Source: UBA4655 sp964585575 (lineage in GTDB: Bacteria; Planctomycetota; Planctomycetia; Pirellulales; UBA1268). Taken from it: a stretch of DNA of 20,635 bases. The notes beneath the pieces were generated by a model. It had not been told where the DNA came from. It made no database searches and worked only from the letters and a program-made list of their open reading frames with translations. The stretch is from the NCBI GenBank assembly GCA_964585575.1, contig CAZPEM010000047.1, positions 1 through 20,635 on the forward strand. The letters run 5' to 3'. Positions 13,324 through 20,635 of this stretch are shown here, one piece after another. Numbering within the stretch: position 1 is the stretch's first letter; every line of letters starts with the position of its first letter. The position numbers were made by a program, and so were the translations under genes.

Positions 13324-14163
13324 GTGACCCCGAGGCTGCCGGCGACGATCGGTTCGATTCAGTGCGGGCCCGGCTGCCCGCTCGTCGTGATCGCGGGGCC
13401 GTGCGTGATCGAGACGGAAGAGCTCACGATGCGGATCGCCGAACGGCTCGCGGTCATCGCCGCGGCGTTGCCGATCGAGGTCGTCTTCAAGGCCTCGTTC
13501 GACAAGGCCAACCGCACGAGCGGCTCCTCGTTTCGAGGTCCGGGGCTCGACGAGGGGCTCGCGATCCTCGATCGGGTCCGCAAGCGGACGGGGCTGCCGA
13601 TCACGACCGACGTGCATCTGCCGGAGCAGGCGACCGCGGCGGGCCAGGTCTGCGACCTGCTCCAGATTCCGGCGTTCCTCTGCCGGCAGACCGACCTGCT
13701 CATGGCGGCTGCGGAGACCGGCCGGGCGGTGAACGTCAAGAAAGGACAGTTCGTCGCGCCCGCCGACATGCGGCACGCCATCGCGAAACTGCTCGCGGGG
13801 GGCTGCCGCGACATCTGCCTCTGCGAACGCGGCACGTTCTTCGGCTACGGGCGGCTCGTCAATGATTTTGCCGGCGTGGTCGCGATGCGGACGTTCGGGG
13901 TGCCCGTCATCTTCGACGCGACCCACTCCGTCCAACAGCCGGCGAGCCTCGGGACCGCCACCGGCGGCGACCGGGCGCTCGTCGAGCCGCTCGCCCGGGC
14001 GGCGGCGGCGGTGGGGGTCGATGGTTTCTTTTTCGAAACGCATCCCGATCCCGACACGAGCCCGAGCGACGGGCCGAACATGATTCCGCTCGACCGCCTG
14101 CGGGGCGTGCTCGAACGGGTGCTCGCGATCCACGAAGCGCGGCTCGCGGGAGCGGAGGCGTGA
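13324..14163 (+). CDS. kdsA: 3-deoxy-8-phosphooctulonate synthase (Kdo-8-phosphate synthase)
   Basis: Condenses phosphoenolpyruvate and arabinose 5-phosphate to Kdo-8-phosphate, the committed step to the Kdo sugar of lipopolysaccharide. The 279 residues match the family throughout: IAGPCVIE at 23-30, FKASFDKANR, IPAFLCRQTDLL, VNVKKGQF, DATHSVQ and ETHPDP. Cys27 sits where Aquifex aeolicus has its metal ligand Cys11 and E. coli has Asn26. The other three ligands are also present: His in DATHSVQ, Glu in ETHPDP and Asp in SPSDGPN. This places it in the metal-dependent class. The CDG motif common in that class is VDG here. GTG start at 13324 with GGAG seven bases upstream. Its stop overlaps the next start in TGATG, so the two genes are probably coupled. 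Confidence 0.96.
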   Translation: MTPRLPATIGSIQCGPGCPLVVIAGPCVIETEELTMRIAERLAVIAAALPIEVVFKASFDKANRTSGSSFRGPGLDEGLAILDRVRKRTGLPITTDVHLPEQATAAGQVCDLLQIPAFLCRQTDLLMAAAETGRAVNVKKGQFVAPADMRHAIAKLLAGGCRDICLCERGTFFGYGRLVNDFAGVVAMRTFGVPVIFDATHSVQQPASLGTATGGDRALVEPLARAAAAVGVDGFFFETHPDPDTSPSDGPNMIPLDRLRGVLERVLAIHEARLAGAEA

Positions 14164-15848
14164 TGAAGCCGCCAGGTGAACGGCCCCGATCGGGCGTCGC
14201 CATCGCGTGGCTGGCCGCCGTGGCGGTTGGCTGCGGTGGGTCGACCGCGAGCCGCACGACGCCACCGCAGAGCGGCGTGGCGGCGAACGCGCCCACCGTG
14301 TCGATGCCGGAGCAGGTCCGCGGCCAACTCCTCGAGGGCGCGATCGCCGTGCTCGGCCGTCTCGACGACTTCGACGAGATCGGCGCCTACGAGCAGGTCT
14401 TCGACAGGATCAACCAGTGGAGCCACTCGGGGCCGGCGGCCCCGGACTGGAACGCCGACCCGCTCGTCGCCTCGCTGCCGGCCCGGTTCGCACCGATCGT
14501 CGATGAGAAGTCGCTGGCCGGCTCGGTCTTCGAGGCCCCCCGCGACGTGGTTTTCCTGCGAGACCAACGCTGGCTGCGGGACCTCGCGATGTCGGTCCGC
14601 GGCGATGCCGTCGAGGATCTCGCCGTCGCGGAGGCGATCTTCCGTTGGACCGTGCGGTCGGTTGCAAGCGTGGCCGACCCGCCGGCGTTCCCCTCCGAGT
14701 CGAACCCGGGCTCCCGCTGGTTTCTCCCGGGCGAGGTGCTCCTGGCCGGGCGGGGAAGCGGGCCGCAGAGGTCCTGGATCTTTCTCGAACTCCTTCGTCA
14801 TGCTGGGATCGACGGCGTCATGCTCGCCACCCGCGACGTGGCGTCGGGCGAGGTGCGGCCATGGATTCCCGCGGTCGTCACCGGTGGGCAAGCGTATCTC
14901 TTCGACCCGGGCTACGGGCTCGCGATTCCCGGCCCCGGCGGCAAGGGCATCGCGACGGTGCGGGACGCGGCGGAGGATGGCTCCGTGCTCGCCGCGATGG
15001 ACCTGCCGGAACGCCGGTATCCCGTGACGGCGGATGCCTTGAAGGATCTTGCCGTGCTCGTGACCGTCAGCCCGGAGAGCCTGTCCCGCCGGATGAAGCA
15101 GGTGGAGTCCAATCTCTCCGGACCGCACTCGATGCGGCTCTTCGTGGACGCTTCGGGGCTGGCGGCGCGAGCCGTTGCCGCGCTGCCCGAGGGATCGGCC
15201 AACCTCGAGCAGTCGCGGCTGTGGGAGTTTCCGTTCGAGACGCTGCTCGCCCGCCGATCGAACCGCCGATCGGCGATCGATCGGGCGGCTGCGACCGAGC
15301 TGGCCACGATGCAGATCAACGTCGTCGATCCGGGCGAGCGAACGGGGGGCTTTCGCCGGGAGATCCGTCCGCTGTTCGTGGGACGACTCCGCGAGTTTCG
15401 AGGTGATCTCGACGGCCCCGATGGCGCCAAGGCGGCCTACCTGCTCGCGCGGCCCCCGTCCGCACGGATTCGCGAGCTCGTCGCGATGGCGCCGCCGCCG
15501 CAGGCTGAGGTCGTCCGCCGACTCTACGGGCAGATGAAGCAGGATGCGGCCTACTTTCTCGGCCTCCTCATGCTTCGCGAGCGACAGTTCGAGGCGGCGT
15601 GCGACTATCTCGGCCGCATGACGCTCGAGGCCCACCCCGACAGCCGATGGGCCGATGCGGCGCGGGTGGCGCTCGCCGAGGCGCTGGCCGCCCTCGGCCG
15701 TCGCGGCGAGGCGAGAACGTTGCTCGAGGCCGACGAATCGCCGCAGCGGTTTGGCAGCCGACTGCGGGCGGAACGGCTCGTCGCCCCGCCGACCTCCGAG
15801 GTCGAGCGGAATCCCGAGCCTCCGGCCGCCGACCCCGCGGCGCGATAA
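14163..15848 (+). CDS. Lipoprotein with degenerate transglutaminase-like region and C-terminal repeats
   Basis: A 561-residue protein. A short basic N-terminus and hydrophobic run end in AVGC, a lipobox with Cys24, so membrane anchoring by lipid is likely. Around residues 155-275 the pattern AEAIFRWTVRSV, GPQRSWIFLELLRHAGIDGVML and YLFDPGYGL resembles the transglutaminase-core fold. The catalytic Cys position is Gly and the His position is not conserved, while the Asp (LFDPGYG) remains, so it is probably not an active enzyme. The C-terminal third has helical repeats with TPR character: AAYFLGLLMLRERQFEAACDYL and later ADAARVALAEALAALGRRGEA. The ATG at 14163 overlaps the kdsA stop; GGAGG lies four bases upstream; GTG at 14160 is possible. 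Coupling to kdsA hints at a cell-envelope role, which is inference. Confidence 0.78.
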   Translation: MKPPGERPRSGVAIAWLAAVAVGCGGSTASRTTPPQSGVAANAPTVSMPEQVRGQLLEGAIAVLGRLDDFDEIGAYEQVFDRINQWSHSGPAAPDWNADPLVASLPARFAPIVDEKSLAGSVFEAPRDVVFLRDQRWLRDLAMSVRGDAVEDLAVAEAIFRWTVRSVASVADPPAFPSESNPGSRWFLPGEVLLAGRGSGPQRSWIFLELLRHAGIDGVMLATRDVASGEVRPWIPAVVTGGQAYLFDPGYGLAIPGPGGKGIATVRDAAEDGSVLAAMDLPERRYPVTADALKDLAVLVTVSPESLSRRMKQVESNLSGPHSMRLFVDASGLAARAVAALPEGSANLEQSRLWEFPFETLLARRSNRRSAIDRAAATELATMQINVVDPGERTGGFRREIRPLFVGRLREFRGDLDGPDGAKAAYLLARPPSARIRELVAMAPPPQAEVVRRLYGQMKQDAAYFLGLLMLRERQFEAACDYLGRMTLEAHPDSRWADAARVALAEALAALGRRGEARTLLEADESPQRFGSRLRAERLVAPPTSEVERNPEPPAADPAAR

Positions 15849-15909
15849 CGATGACGCCACGCGATCACGCGGCTCGATGACGCGATGTTCCGCGAAAGCC
15901 GCTGCCACG

Positions 15910-15930
15910 CCGCCCCGCTCCCCCGGGCGG
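15910..15930. terminator. GC-rich hairpin between convergent genes
   Basis: CCGCCC (15910-15915) pairs with GGGCGG (15925-15930) around a nine-base loop in the 96-bp convergent spacer. No T-run follows on either strand. The same spacer holds GATGACGC twice (around 15850 and 15877). Confidence 0.35.
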
Positions 15931-15944
15931 TCTCCAAGCGGTCT

Positions 15945-17063
15945 TCAACGCTCCTGGCCGAGGCTTTTCCGAACCCCGTCCCAGTCGATCCCGAGAGGCA
16001 CCGGCTTCGACGGCGGCAACTCCGCCGCCCGGCGACGGAGTTCCTCGATCCGCCGCGGCGTGTCGGGATGCGTGGAGAGAAATTCCGGAACGTCCCCCGG
16101 CTGCTGCCGCTGGAGCCGTTCGAAGAATGCCTGCATCCCCTCCGCCGGCAGGCCGGCGCGGTGGAGAAGCGCGAGCCCGTCGCGATCGGCCTCGGCCTCC
16201 TGCTCCCGGCCGTAGGAGAGGCCCGCAAGCTCGTCGAGGCGGCCGGCAAGCCCCGCAAGGTTGCCGCCCCCCGTCGCCAACGAGATCACCGCCGCACTTC
16301 CGAGCTGCCGCACGAGCTGCTTCAAGCCGTGCCGGTGAAGCACGTGTTGCATCTCGTGAGCGAGCACGCCCGCGACCTCCTCCGCCGATTCCGCCGCGGC
16401 GAGCAGGCCGGTGAACACGACGATCTGCCCGCCCGGCACCGCGAGCGCGTTCACCTGCCGATCGTCGACGACGTGGACGTCGAACGTGTAGCCCGGGTTG
16501 TCGCTCGCCGCCGCCAGCCGCTCGACGATCCGGCGGACCGCGTCGCGAGCCGGACCATCGTCGATCCGTCGCTCGCCCGCGAGCACGCCCTCCACGAGCA
16601 CCCGGCCGAGTTTCACCTCGGTGGCCACGGGCATGGCCACGGCCGCCAGTTCCGGCACGAGCCGCGTGCACGACATCCACCCCAGGACGACCGCCGCGGC
16701 CAGCCCGATCAAGGCGAGGACGAGCCTGCGACGATGCCGTGACGCGTGGCGGTGCGTGCCTGCGGCGAAGCCCTCGAACACGGTCCGCCAGGGCTCGTCC
16801 AGACGGTCCGCGACCTTGGCCACGAGTCCCGGCTCGCGAATGACCACCGTCGTAACGCCCTCGTCGAGCGGCCGCGGACACGAGAGAGCGATCCACGCCC
16901 GCTCATCGCCCATGATCTCGCCGACGATCGCCCCGTACGGCCAGCGGACCGTCGGGCCGGCTGCGGCCCGGATCTCGAGCCAACGAGGCTCGACGGCCAC
17001 GGTGCATGGCTGGGAGCCAGGAGCGTCGGCGACGAAGCAGGAGGCGGAAAAGGTTTCGGGCAT
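15945..17063 (-). CDS. Membrane-anchored M48-family zinc metalloprotease
   Basis: A 372-residue protein. The N-terminal 105 residues form a small beta-rich domain of the kind found before M48 proteases (possibly DUF7092, recalled and not checked). It contains VRWPYGAIVGEIMGDERAWIAL. A basic stretch (RHASRHRRR) and one transmembrane helix at about 113-130 follow. The protease domain then shows HEMQH at 236-240 as the zinc-binding HExxH and the third-ligand motif ExxxD at 289-293 (EAEAD). VNALAVPGGQIVVFTGLL and STHPDTPRRIEEL are typical of the BepA/LoiP/Oma1-like branch, which handles misfolded membrane or envelope proteins. It starts 18 bases after the AIM24-family stop on the same strand, so the pair is probably an operon. 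The ribosome site is weak. Confidence 0.92.
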   Translation of the reverse strand: MPETFSASCFVADAPGSQPCTVAVEPRWLEIRAAAGPTVRWPYGAIVGEIMGDERAWIALSCPRPLDEGVTTVVIREPGLVAKVADRLDEPWRTVFEGFAAGTHRHASRHRRRLVLALIGLAAAVVLGWMSCTRLVPELAAVAMPVATEVKLGRVLVEGVLAGERRIDDGPARDAVRRIVERLAAASDNPGYTFDVHVVDDRQVNALAVPGGQIVVFTGLLAAAESAEEVAGVLAHEMQHVLHRHGLKQLVRQLGSAAVISLATGGGNLAGLAGRLDELAGLSYGREQEAEADRDGLALLHRAGLPAEGMQAFFERLQRQQPGDVPEFLSTHPDTPRRIEELRRRAAELPPSKPVPLGIDWDGVRKSLGQER

Positions 17064-17081
17064 CGGGACCGGGGGCTCGGA

Positions 17082-17771
17082 TCATCCGCGGCTCGGCATG
17101 TAACGGTGCAGCCAGCCAGCGAAGCTCGCCGGGCTGCGGGTCTGCACGTAAATCGTGCCCGGACCCCTGAAGCGGCAGACGAAACCCTCGCCCGAGGTGA
17201 AGCTCGAGATCCACCCGGCGGCGGCCTTGGTGATTTCGTAGCTCGTCGTGGACTCCCACGCGACGAGGTGGTTGTTGTCGACCACGTATTCCTGGCCGGG
17301 TGCGAGATCGAACCGCATCAGCGCGCCGAACGTGTTGATGATGAGCGTGCCGGAGCCTCCGACCCGCGTGACGAAAAAGCCCTCGCCACTGAAGAGTCCC
17401 TTCGTGAGGTTCTGCGTCTTCGTCGAGAGCTGGACGTCGTGCTCGGCCGCGAGGAACGAACCCTTCTGCAGGAAGTATTCGGTGCCCGTGAGTTCCAGGA
17501 TCTCGATGCCCCCCATCATCGCCGGCGCGAGCAGGGCTTGCCCCCCTTCGCTGCCGGCCGTGAGCGTGAGATAGAAGAACGTCTCGCCCCGCAGCAGCGA
17601 GCGGGAGAGCGCCCCCATCACGCCCCCCTTGATCGAGCTCTCGATCGCGATGCCCGGCGTCATCGACATCATCGCCCCGGAATCGGCGAAGATCGACACC
17701 CCGGGGGGCAGTGTGGCCTTCACGATCGGCGCATCCCCCTCGTCGATGATTTCGAACTGAACGCGGCTCAT
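17082..17771 (-). CDS. AIM24 / TIGR00266 family protein
   Basis: A 229-residue protein, the usual length for the TIGR00266 family. Motifs: SRVQFEIIDEGDAPIV at the start, VSIFADSGAMMSM, SLLRGETFFYLTLTA, GGIEILELTG, FFVTRVGGSGTLIINTFG and YVVDNNHLVAWE. The fold is a glycine-rich beta sandwich. The name comes from yeast mitochondrial Aim24; the bacterial role is not established. The ATG at 17771 is chosen because GAAGGG lies about six bases upstream and the family begins here; the open frame extends further, but that would overlap the divergent rpmE gene. It is the first gene of a two-gene unit with the M48 protease, hinting at a joint membrane-quality role. Confidence 0.93.
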   Translation of the reverse strand: MSRVQFEIIDEGDAPIVKATLPPGVSIFADSGAMMSMTPGIAIESSIKGGVMGALSRSLLRGETFFYLTLTAGSEGGQALLAPAMMGGIEILELTGTEYFLQKGSFLAAEHDVQLSTKTQNLTKGLFSGEGFFVTRVGGSGTLIINTFGALMRFDLAPGQEYVVDNNHLVAWESTTSYEITKAAAGWISSFTSGEGFVCRFRGPGTIYVQTRSPASFAGWLHRYMPSRG

Positions 17772-17938
17772 GGCAACCCTTCGCGGCAAAAACGGGCGGA
17801 GACGGTCGGAAACGAAAATGTGCCATGAACCTCGGCCCCGTGCCACCCGGCCAGCCGCAGCCACGGCCCGTGGCGGCCGCGTTCGAGCCGGTTCGCAGGG
17901 CACTCCAACGGCTTTTTTGCGGCCTCGACGAGGTCGCG

Positions 17939-17967
17939 TTGCCTCGCGGCCGTCCAGCGTGTATCGT
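17939..17967 (+). promoter_or_regulatory. Possible rpmE promoter with a very short leader
   Basis: TTGCCT (17939-17944) and TATCGT (17962-17967) are 17 bases apart. Transcription would begin near 17974, about three bases before the rpmE ATG, which also lacks a Shine-Dalgarno. The -35 and -10 matches are moderate. The rest of the 205-bp divergent spacer shows no gene. Confidence 0.3.
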
Positions 17968-17976
17968 TTTCGCATC

Positions 17977-18225
17977 ATGAAAGACGGCATCCATCCCAAG
18001 TACGTCGAAACGGTCGTCCGCTGCGGCTGCGGCAACACCTTCTCCACCCGCAGCACGCTGCCGGAGCTGAAAGTCGACATCTGCAACGTCTGTCACCCGT
18101 TCTTCACCGGCAAGCTGAAGTTCGTCGACACGGCCGGGCGGATCGAAAAGTTCAAGTCGAAGTTCGCCGCCGCCGGCTACGCAAGCGTCAAGAAGGCCCG
18201 CAAGCCCGCGGCCGCCGCCGAGTAG
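17977..18225 (+). CDS. rpmE: 50S ribosomal protein L31, zinc-binding form
   Basis: An 82-residue component of the large ribosomal subunit. It begins MKDGIHPKY, the standard L31 opening, followed by RCGCGNTFSTRST and then ICNVCHPFFTGK, and FVDTAGRIEKF. Four cysteines (CGC and CNVC) make it the C+ form that binds zinc. This is why I start at 17977 and not further upstream, where the frame is open to 17770 but reads low-complexity residues. The C-terminal tail is Lys- and Ala-rich. No Shine-Dalgarno is visible. It is followed 66 bases on by prfA, an arrangement seen in many bacteria. Confidence 0.97.
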   Translation: MKDGIHPKYVETVVRCGCGNTFSTRSTLPELKVDICNVCHPFFTGKLKFVDTAGRIEKFKSKFAAAGYASVKKARKPAAAAE

Positions 18226-18229
18226 CGAA

Positions 18230-18247
18230 ACCGGATCTCCGTCCGGT
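18230..18247 (+). other. Hairpin between rpmE and prfA
   Basis: ACCGGA (18230-18235) pairs perfectly with TCCGGT (18242-18247) around a six-base loop, starting five bases after the rpmE stop. No T-run follows. It may adjust the ratio of rpmE to downstream message by partial termination or 3'-end protection. Confidence 0.35.
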
Positions 18248-18291
18248 CATCCTTCGTCGATGGACGCCGCGACGGATCCCGACAGGGTGCC

Positions 18292-19386
18292 ATGGCTGGG
18301 CTGCGCGAGGAACTGGAACAGAAGCTGGCGAGATTCGAGTCGCTCGAACGCGATCTCCAGGATCCCGCCGTGCAGTCCGACGCCGCCCGGATGGCGGCCG
18401 CCGCACGCGAACACGGTTCGCTCGCGAAGCTCGTCACCAGGTATCGCCAGTTCGCCGACGCGCAGCGCCGCATCGTGGACACCGAGGAGCTCGCCGCCGG
18501 CGGCGACGCGGAGTTGCGGGATCTGGCCGAGGCCGAGTTGCCTTCGCTCCGGGCCGACCGCGACCGGCTCTGGGACGAGCTCCTGGAGATGTCCGGCGAC
18601 GACGAGGACGCGGCCCGCACGCGGTGCATCATGGAGCTTCGCGCCGGCACCGGCGGGGACGAGGCGGCGCTGTTCGTCAGGGACCTCTTCGAGATGTATC
18701 GCCGCCACGCCCTGGCCGAAGGGTGGAACGTCGAGATCCTCGACGCGAGCCCGACCGAGCTCGGTGGCTTCAAGGAGCTCGTGCTGGGCGTGTCGGGGCA
18801 GAATGTCTTTCGACGGCTTCGGCACGAGAGCGGCGGACACCGCGTGCAGCGGGTGCCCGACACGGAGGCGAAGGGACGGGTCCACACCTCCGCCGCCACC
18901 GTCGCCGTGCTGCCGGAGCCCGAGGACGTCGAGGTTTCCATCTCGCCCGACGAGTACCGCAAGGACCTCTTTTGCGCGAGCGGCCCCGGCGGCCAGCACG
19001 TCAACAAGACCGCCTCGGCCGTGCGGCTGACCCACCTCGAGACGGGGCTCGTCGTTCAGTGCCAGGACGAGAAGAGCCAGCACAAGAATCTCGCCAAGGC
19101 GCTCCGCGTGCTCAAGACGCGGCTCTACGAGCTGCGCCGCTCGATCGAGCACGAGAAGCGGGCGACGGAGCGGCGCGAGCTCGTCGGGTCGGGCGACCGA
19201 AGCCAGCGGATCCGCACCTACAACTTCCCCCAGAACCGGCTCACCGACCACCGCATCAACGAGAACTTTCCGCTCGAGCAGATCGTGGGCGGCAGGCTCG
19301 GCCTCGTGATCGATGCGATCGAGGATCGGGAGCGGGCCCTGCGGCGAAGCCAGATGGAGGCGGCGCCCGCCGCGGATCATGACTGA
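18292..19386 (+). CDS. prfA: Peptide chain release factor 1
   Basis: Reads UAA and UAG stop codons and triggers peptide release on the ribosome. The 364-residue length is normal. The catalytic GGQ is at 233-235 in GPGGQHVNKT. The codon-recognition PxT tripeptide is PDT at 189-191 (RVPDTEAKGRVHTS), which marks RF1, not RF2 (SPF). MELRAGTGGDEAALF and YNFPQNRLTDHRI are also family signatures. ATG at 18292 has AGGG about six bases upstream. An ATG at 18260 is in another frame. The last eight bases overlap prmC, whose product methylates the GGQ glutamine, so the two are likely translated together. Confidence 0.98.
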   Translation: MAGLREELEQKLARFESLERDLQDPAVQSDAARMAAAAREHGSLAKLVTRYRQFADAQRRIVDTEELAAGGDAELRDLAEAELPSLRADRDRLWDELLEMSGDDEDAARTRCIMELRAGTGGDEAALFVRDLFEMYRRHALAEGWNVEILDASPTELGGFKELVLGVSGQNVFRRLRHESGGHRVQRVPDTEAKGRVHTSAATVAVLPEPEDVEVSISPDEYRKDLFCASGPGGQHVNKTASAVRLTHLETGLVVQCQDEKSQHKNLAKALRVLKTRLYELRRSIEHEKRATERRELVGSGDRSQRIRTYNFPQNRLTDHRINENFPLEQIVGGRLGLVIDAIEDRERALRRSQMEAAPAADHD

Positions 19387-20278
19387 TCGTCGGCCCGCCG
19401 CATCGGGGCGGGATGCTGAAACCTGGACGGTCGGGAAACTGCTCACCTGGACGACCCAGTGGCTCGCCGGGCGAGGCAGCGAGTCTCCCCGGCTCGACGC
19501 CGAGGTGCTCCTCGCGACGGTCCGGGGCTGCAGCCGCATCCTGCTCTACACCGCGTTCGACGAGGTGGTGCCCGACGACGTGCGGGCCCGCTTTCGCGAG
19601 CTCGTGAGGCGGCGCGGCGACGGAGAGCCGGTCGCCTACCTCACCGGCACGAAGGAGTTCTTTTCGCTGGCGTTCGACGTGTCGCCGGCGGTGCTCGTGC
19701 CGCGTCCGGAGACGGAGCAGCTCGTCGTGCGGGCGATCGACCTTCTTCGTGGCGAGGGCTCGCCGCGGATCGCCGACGTCGGAACGGGCAGCGGCGCGAT
19801 CGCCGTCTCGCTCGCAAAGCACCTGCCATCCGCCGAGATCGTGGCGATCGACATCTCGCAGGCGGCCATCGCGGTCGCGAGGGCCAACGCCGTGAAGCAC
19901 GGCGTGGCCGACCGGATCGAGTTCATCGAGTCGGATCTCTTCGCGAACGTCGGCCCGGGGCGGCCGTTCGACCTCGTCGCGAGCAACCCGCCTTACGTGC
20001 GGGACGACGAGTTCGAGGGGCTGCCGCGGGACGTGAGGCTCCACGAGCCGAAGCAGGCCCTCGTCGCCGGACCGACCGGGGTCGAGGTCATCGGTCGGCT
20101 GGCCGCGGAGGCCGCCGACCGGCTCTCCCCGGGCGGCTGGCTGCTCGTCGAGATCGGCCCGCCCGAGGCGTCCGAGGCGGCGGTGAGGTCCACGGCCGGT
20201 CTGAGGGTCGAGCCGACGCTCCGCGACCTCGCCGGCATTCCCCGCGTCCTGCAGGCGTGCCGGGACGATCGTCCGTGA
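19379..20278 (+). CDS. prmC: Release factor glutamine N5-methyltransferase
   Basis: Methylates the glutamine of the GGQ motif in release factors, using S-adenosylmethionine. The 299 residues contain an N-terminal helical domain (TVGKLLTWTTQWL and SPRLDAEVLLA), LTGTKEFFSL and LVPRPETEQLV. The methyltransferase core follows, with DVGTGSG at 133-139 for cofactor binding and NPPY at 203-206 for the target glutamine. The start ATG at 19379 lies inside the end of prfA with an eight-base overlap; the frame is open further upstream within prfA, but the overlap start is the usual one. It is the last gene of the rpmE-prfA-prmC run. Confidence 0.97.
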   Translation: MTDRRPAASGRDAETWTVGKLLTWTTQWLAGRGSESPRLDAEVLLATVRGCSRILLYTAFDEVVPDDVRARFRELVRRRGDGEPVAYLTGTKEFFSLAFDVSPAVLVPRPETEQLVVRAIDLLRGEGSPRIADVGTGSGAIAVSLAKHLPSAEIVAIDISQAAIAVARANAVKHGVADRIEFIESDLFANVGPGRPFDLVASNPPYVRDDEFEGLPRDVRLHEPKQALVAGPTGVEVIGRLAAEAADRLSPGGWLLVEIGPPEASEAAVRSTAGLRVEPTLRDLAGIPRVLQACRDDRP

Positions 20279-20456
20279 CGACGGCGCGTGGACTCCTCGC
20301 CCACCCTTGCTATCAGTTTCGTCCAGGCAATCCGGGACGTTTCGTGGAAGCAGCGACAGCCGGGGCTGATCGGGCCGGACTGGCGACGGCAGCTTGAACG
20401 TGCCCGCGAACGACCGCGAGTCACGAAGGAAGACTCCAACGCCTGGCTCCTAGCTG
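20279..20456. other. Convergent spacer without a recognised gene
   Basis: These 178 bases lie between the prmC stop and the end of a minus-strand gene. A frame starting at 20288 is open on the plus strand but its product has no family pattern and it runs over the opposing gene. I see no clear hairpin with T-run. Confidence 0.5.
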
Positions 20457-20635
20457 CTACGGCCGCGCGGCCGTGAGCCGCGAGTAATCCATGAGGCGAT
20501 AGGCGGCGTCAACCGCGTCATAATCGTTGTAGGCGAAAGGCTGCGTGTCTGTCGAACTACGAAAGAATCCTTTGGACAATCCACCGTCCACCGGGTCCTG
20601 GGAGACCAGGATGCTCTGCACAAGGGCATCGGCCT
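20457..20635 (-). CDS. C-terminal 58 residues of an unidentified protein (runs off the window edge)
   Basis: Read by hand from the minus strand, the frame is open from the edge to a TAG at 20459-20457. It includes VQSILVSQDPVDGG, SKGFFRSSTD, FAYNDYDAVDAAYRLMDYS and the end LTAARP. The Asp/Tyr/Ser-rich composition, lower GC and good reading continuity suggest real coding sequence. I do not recognise the family; too little is present to assign function or location. It is convergent with prmC. Confidence 0.55.
   Translation of the reverse strand, partial: ADALVQSILVSQDPVDGGLSKGFFRSSTDTQPFAYNDYDAVDAAYRLMDYSRLTAARP
20459..20474. repeat. 16-bp perfect palindrome over a stop codon
   Basis: ACGGCCGCGCGGCCGT is its own reverse complement and overlaps the last codons and the stop of the minus-strand fragment. 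It could help end transcription or protect the 3' end, but has no loop or T-run and may simply reflect GC-rich coding. Confidence 0.4.

Noticed and set aside
12746..13327. Plus-strand open frame across the tRNA and the gene-free stretch
   Set aside because: It crosses a clear tRNA gene on the other strand and the hairpin elements, and the product has no recognisable pattern.
17772..18086. Upstream extension of the AIM24-family gene
   Set aside because: It would overlap the divergent rpmE gene and add 105 low-complexity residues; the family starts at the ATG with a ribosome site at 17771.
1..20635. CRISPR array, phage or defence island
   Set aside because: No spaced repeats, integrase, transposase, nuclease or toxin-antitoxin pattern was seen; most genes are housekeeping or envelope types.

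Overview
This is a GC-rich chromosomal window, most likely from a member of the Planctomycetota (Pirellulales-like). I infer this from the content. It holds a TPR protein carrying two RNA-polymerase-alpha C-terminal-like domains, a Rho_N/DUF4912 protein, large secreted or lipid-anchored orphan proteins, and a kdsA gene pointing to Kdo-containing lipopolysaccharide. No phage, transposase, integrase or CRISPR array is visible. A run of exactly 100 N (9945-10044) is an assembly gap, so the two sides may not be truly adjacent.

Left part (1-6892). The 5' part of xylose isomerase (xylA, minus) diverges from a plus-strand run of pyruvate kinase (pyk), argininosuccinate synthase (argG), an Ala-rich multi-pass membrane protein and a 679-aa secreted protein of unknown function. 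The first two are central sugar and arginine metabolism; the other two have no recognised role.

Middle (6893-12834). A large secreted alpha/beta hydrolase (minus) diverges from a small two-helix membrane protein and a zinc-ribbon protein that runs into the gap. Beyond the gap, on the minus strand, are the Rho_N/DUF4912 protein (C-terminus lost), a bidirectional terminator, the TPR plus tandem alpha-CTD protein, and a tRNA-Thr(CGT) just upstream of it.

The gene-free stretch 12835-13323 is the most unusual part. It has a sigma-70-like promoter for the tRNA and several hairpins. It also has a compact three-way-junction element whose closing stem is followed, on the minus strand, by a T-rich tail; a -24/-12 (sigma-54-like) motif on the same strand sits at the right distance upstream. 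I propose it as a candidate small RNA gene.

Right part (13324-20635). kdsA is translationally coupled to a lipoprotein with a degenerate transglutaminase-like region and C-terminal repeats. An AIM24-family gene and an M48 zinc metalloprotease form a two-gene minus-strand operon. On the plus strand come rpmE, prfA and prmC, a classic translation cluster: ribosomal protein L31, release factor 1 and the methyltransferase that modifies its GGQ motif. The window ends in the C-terminal 58 residues of an unidentified minus-strand gene.
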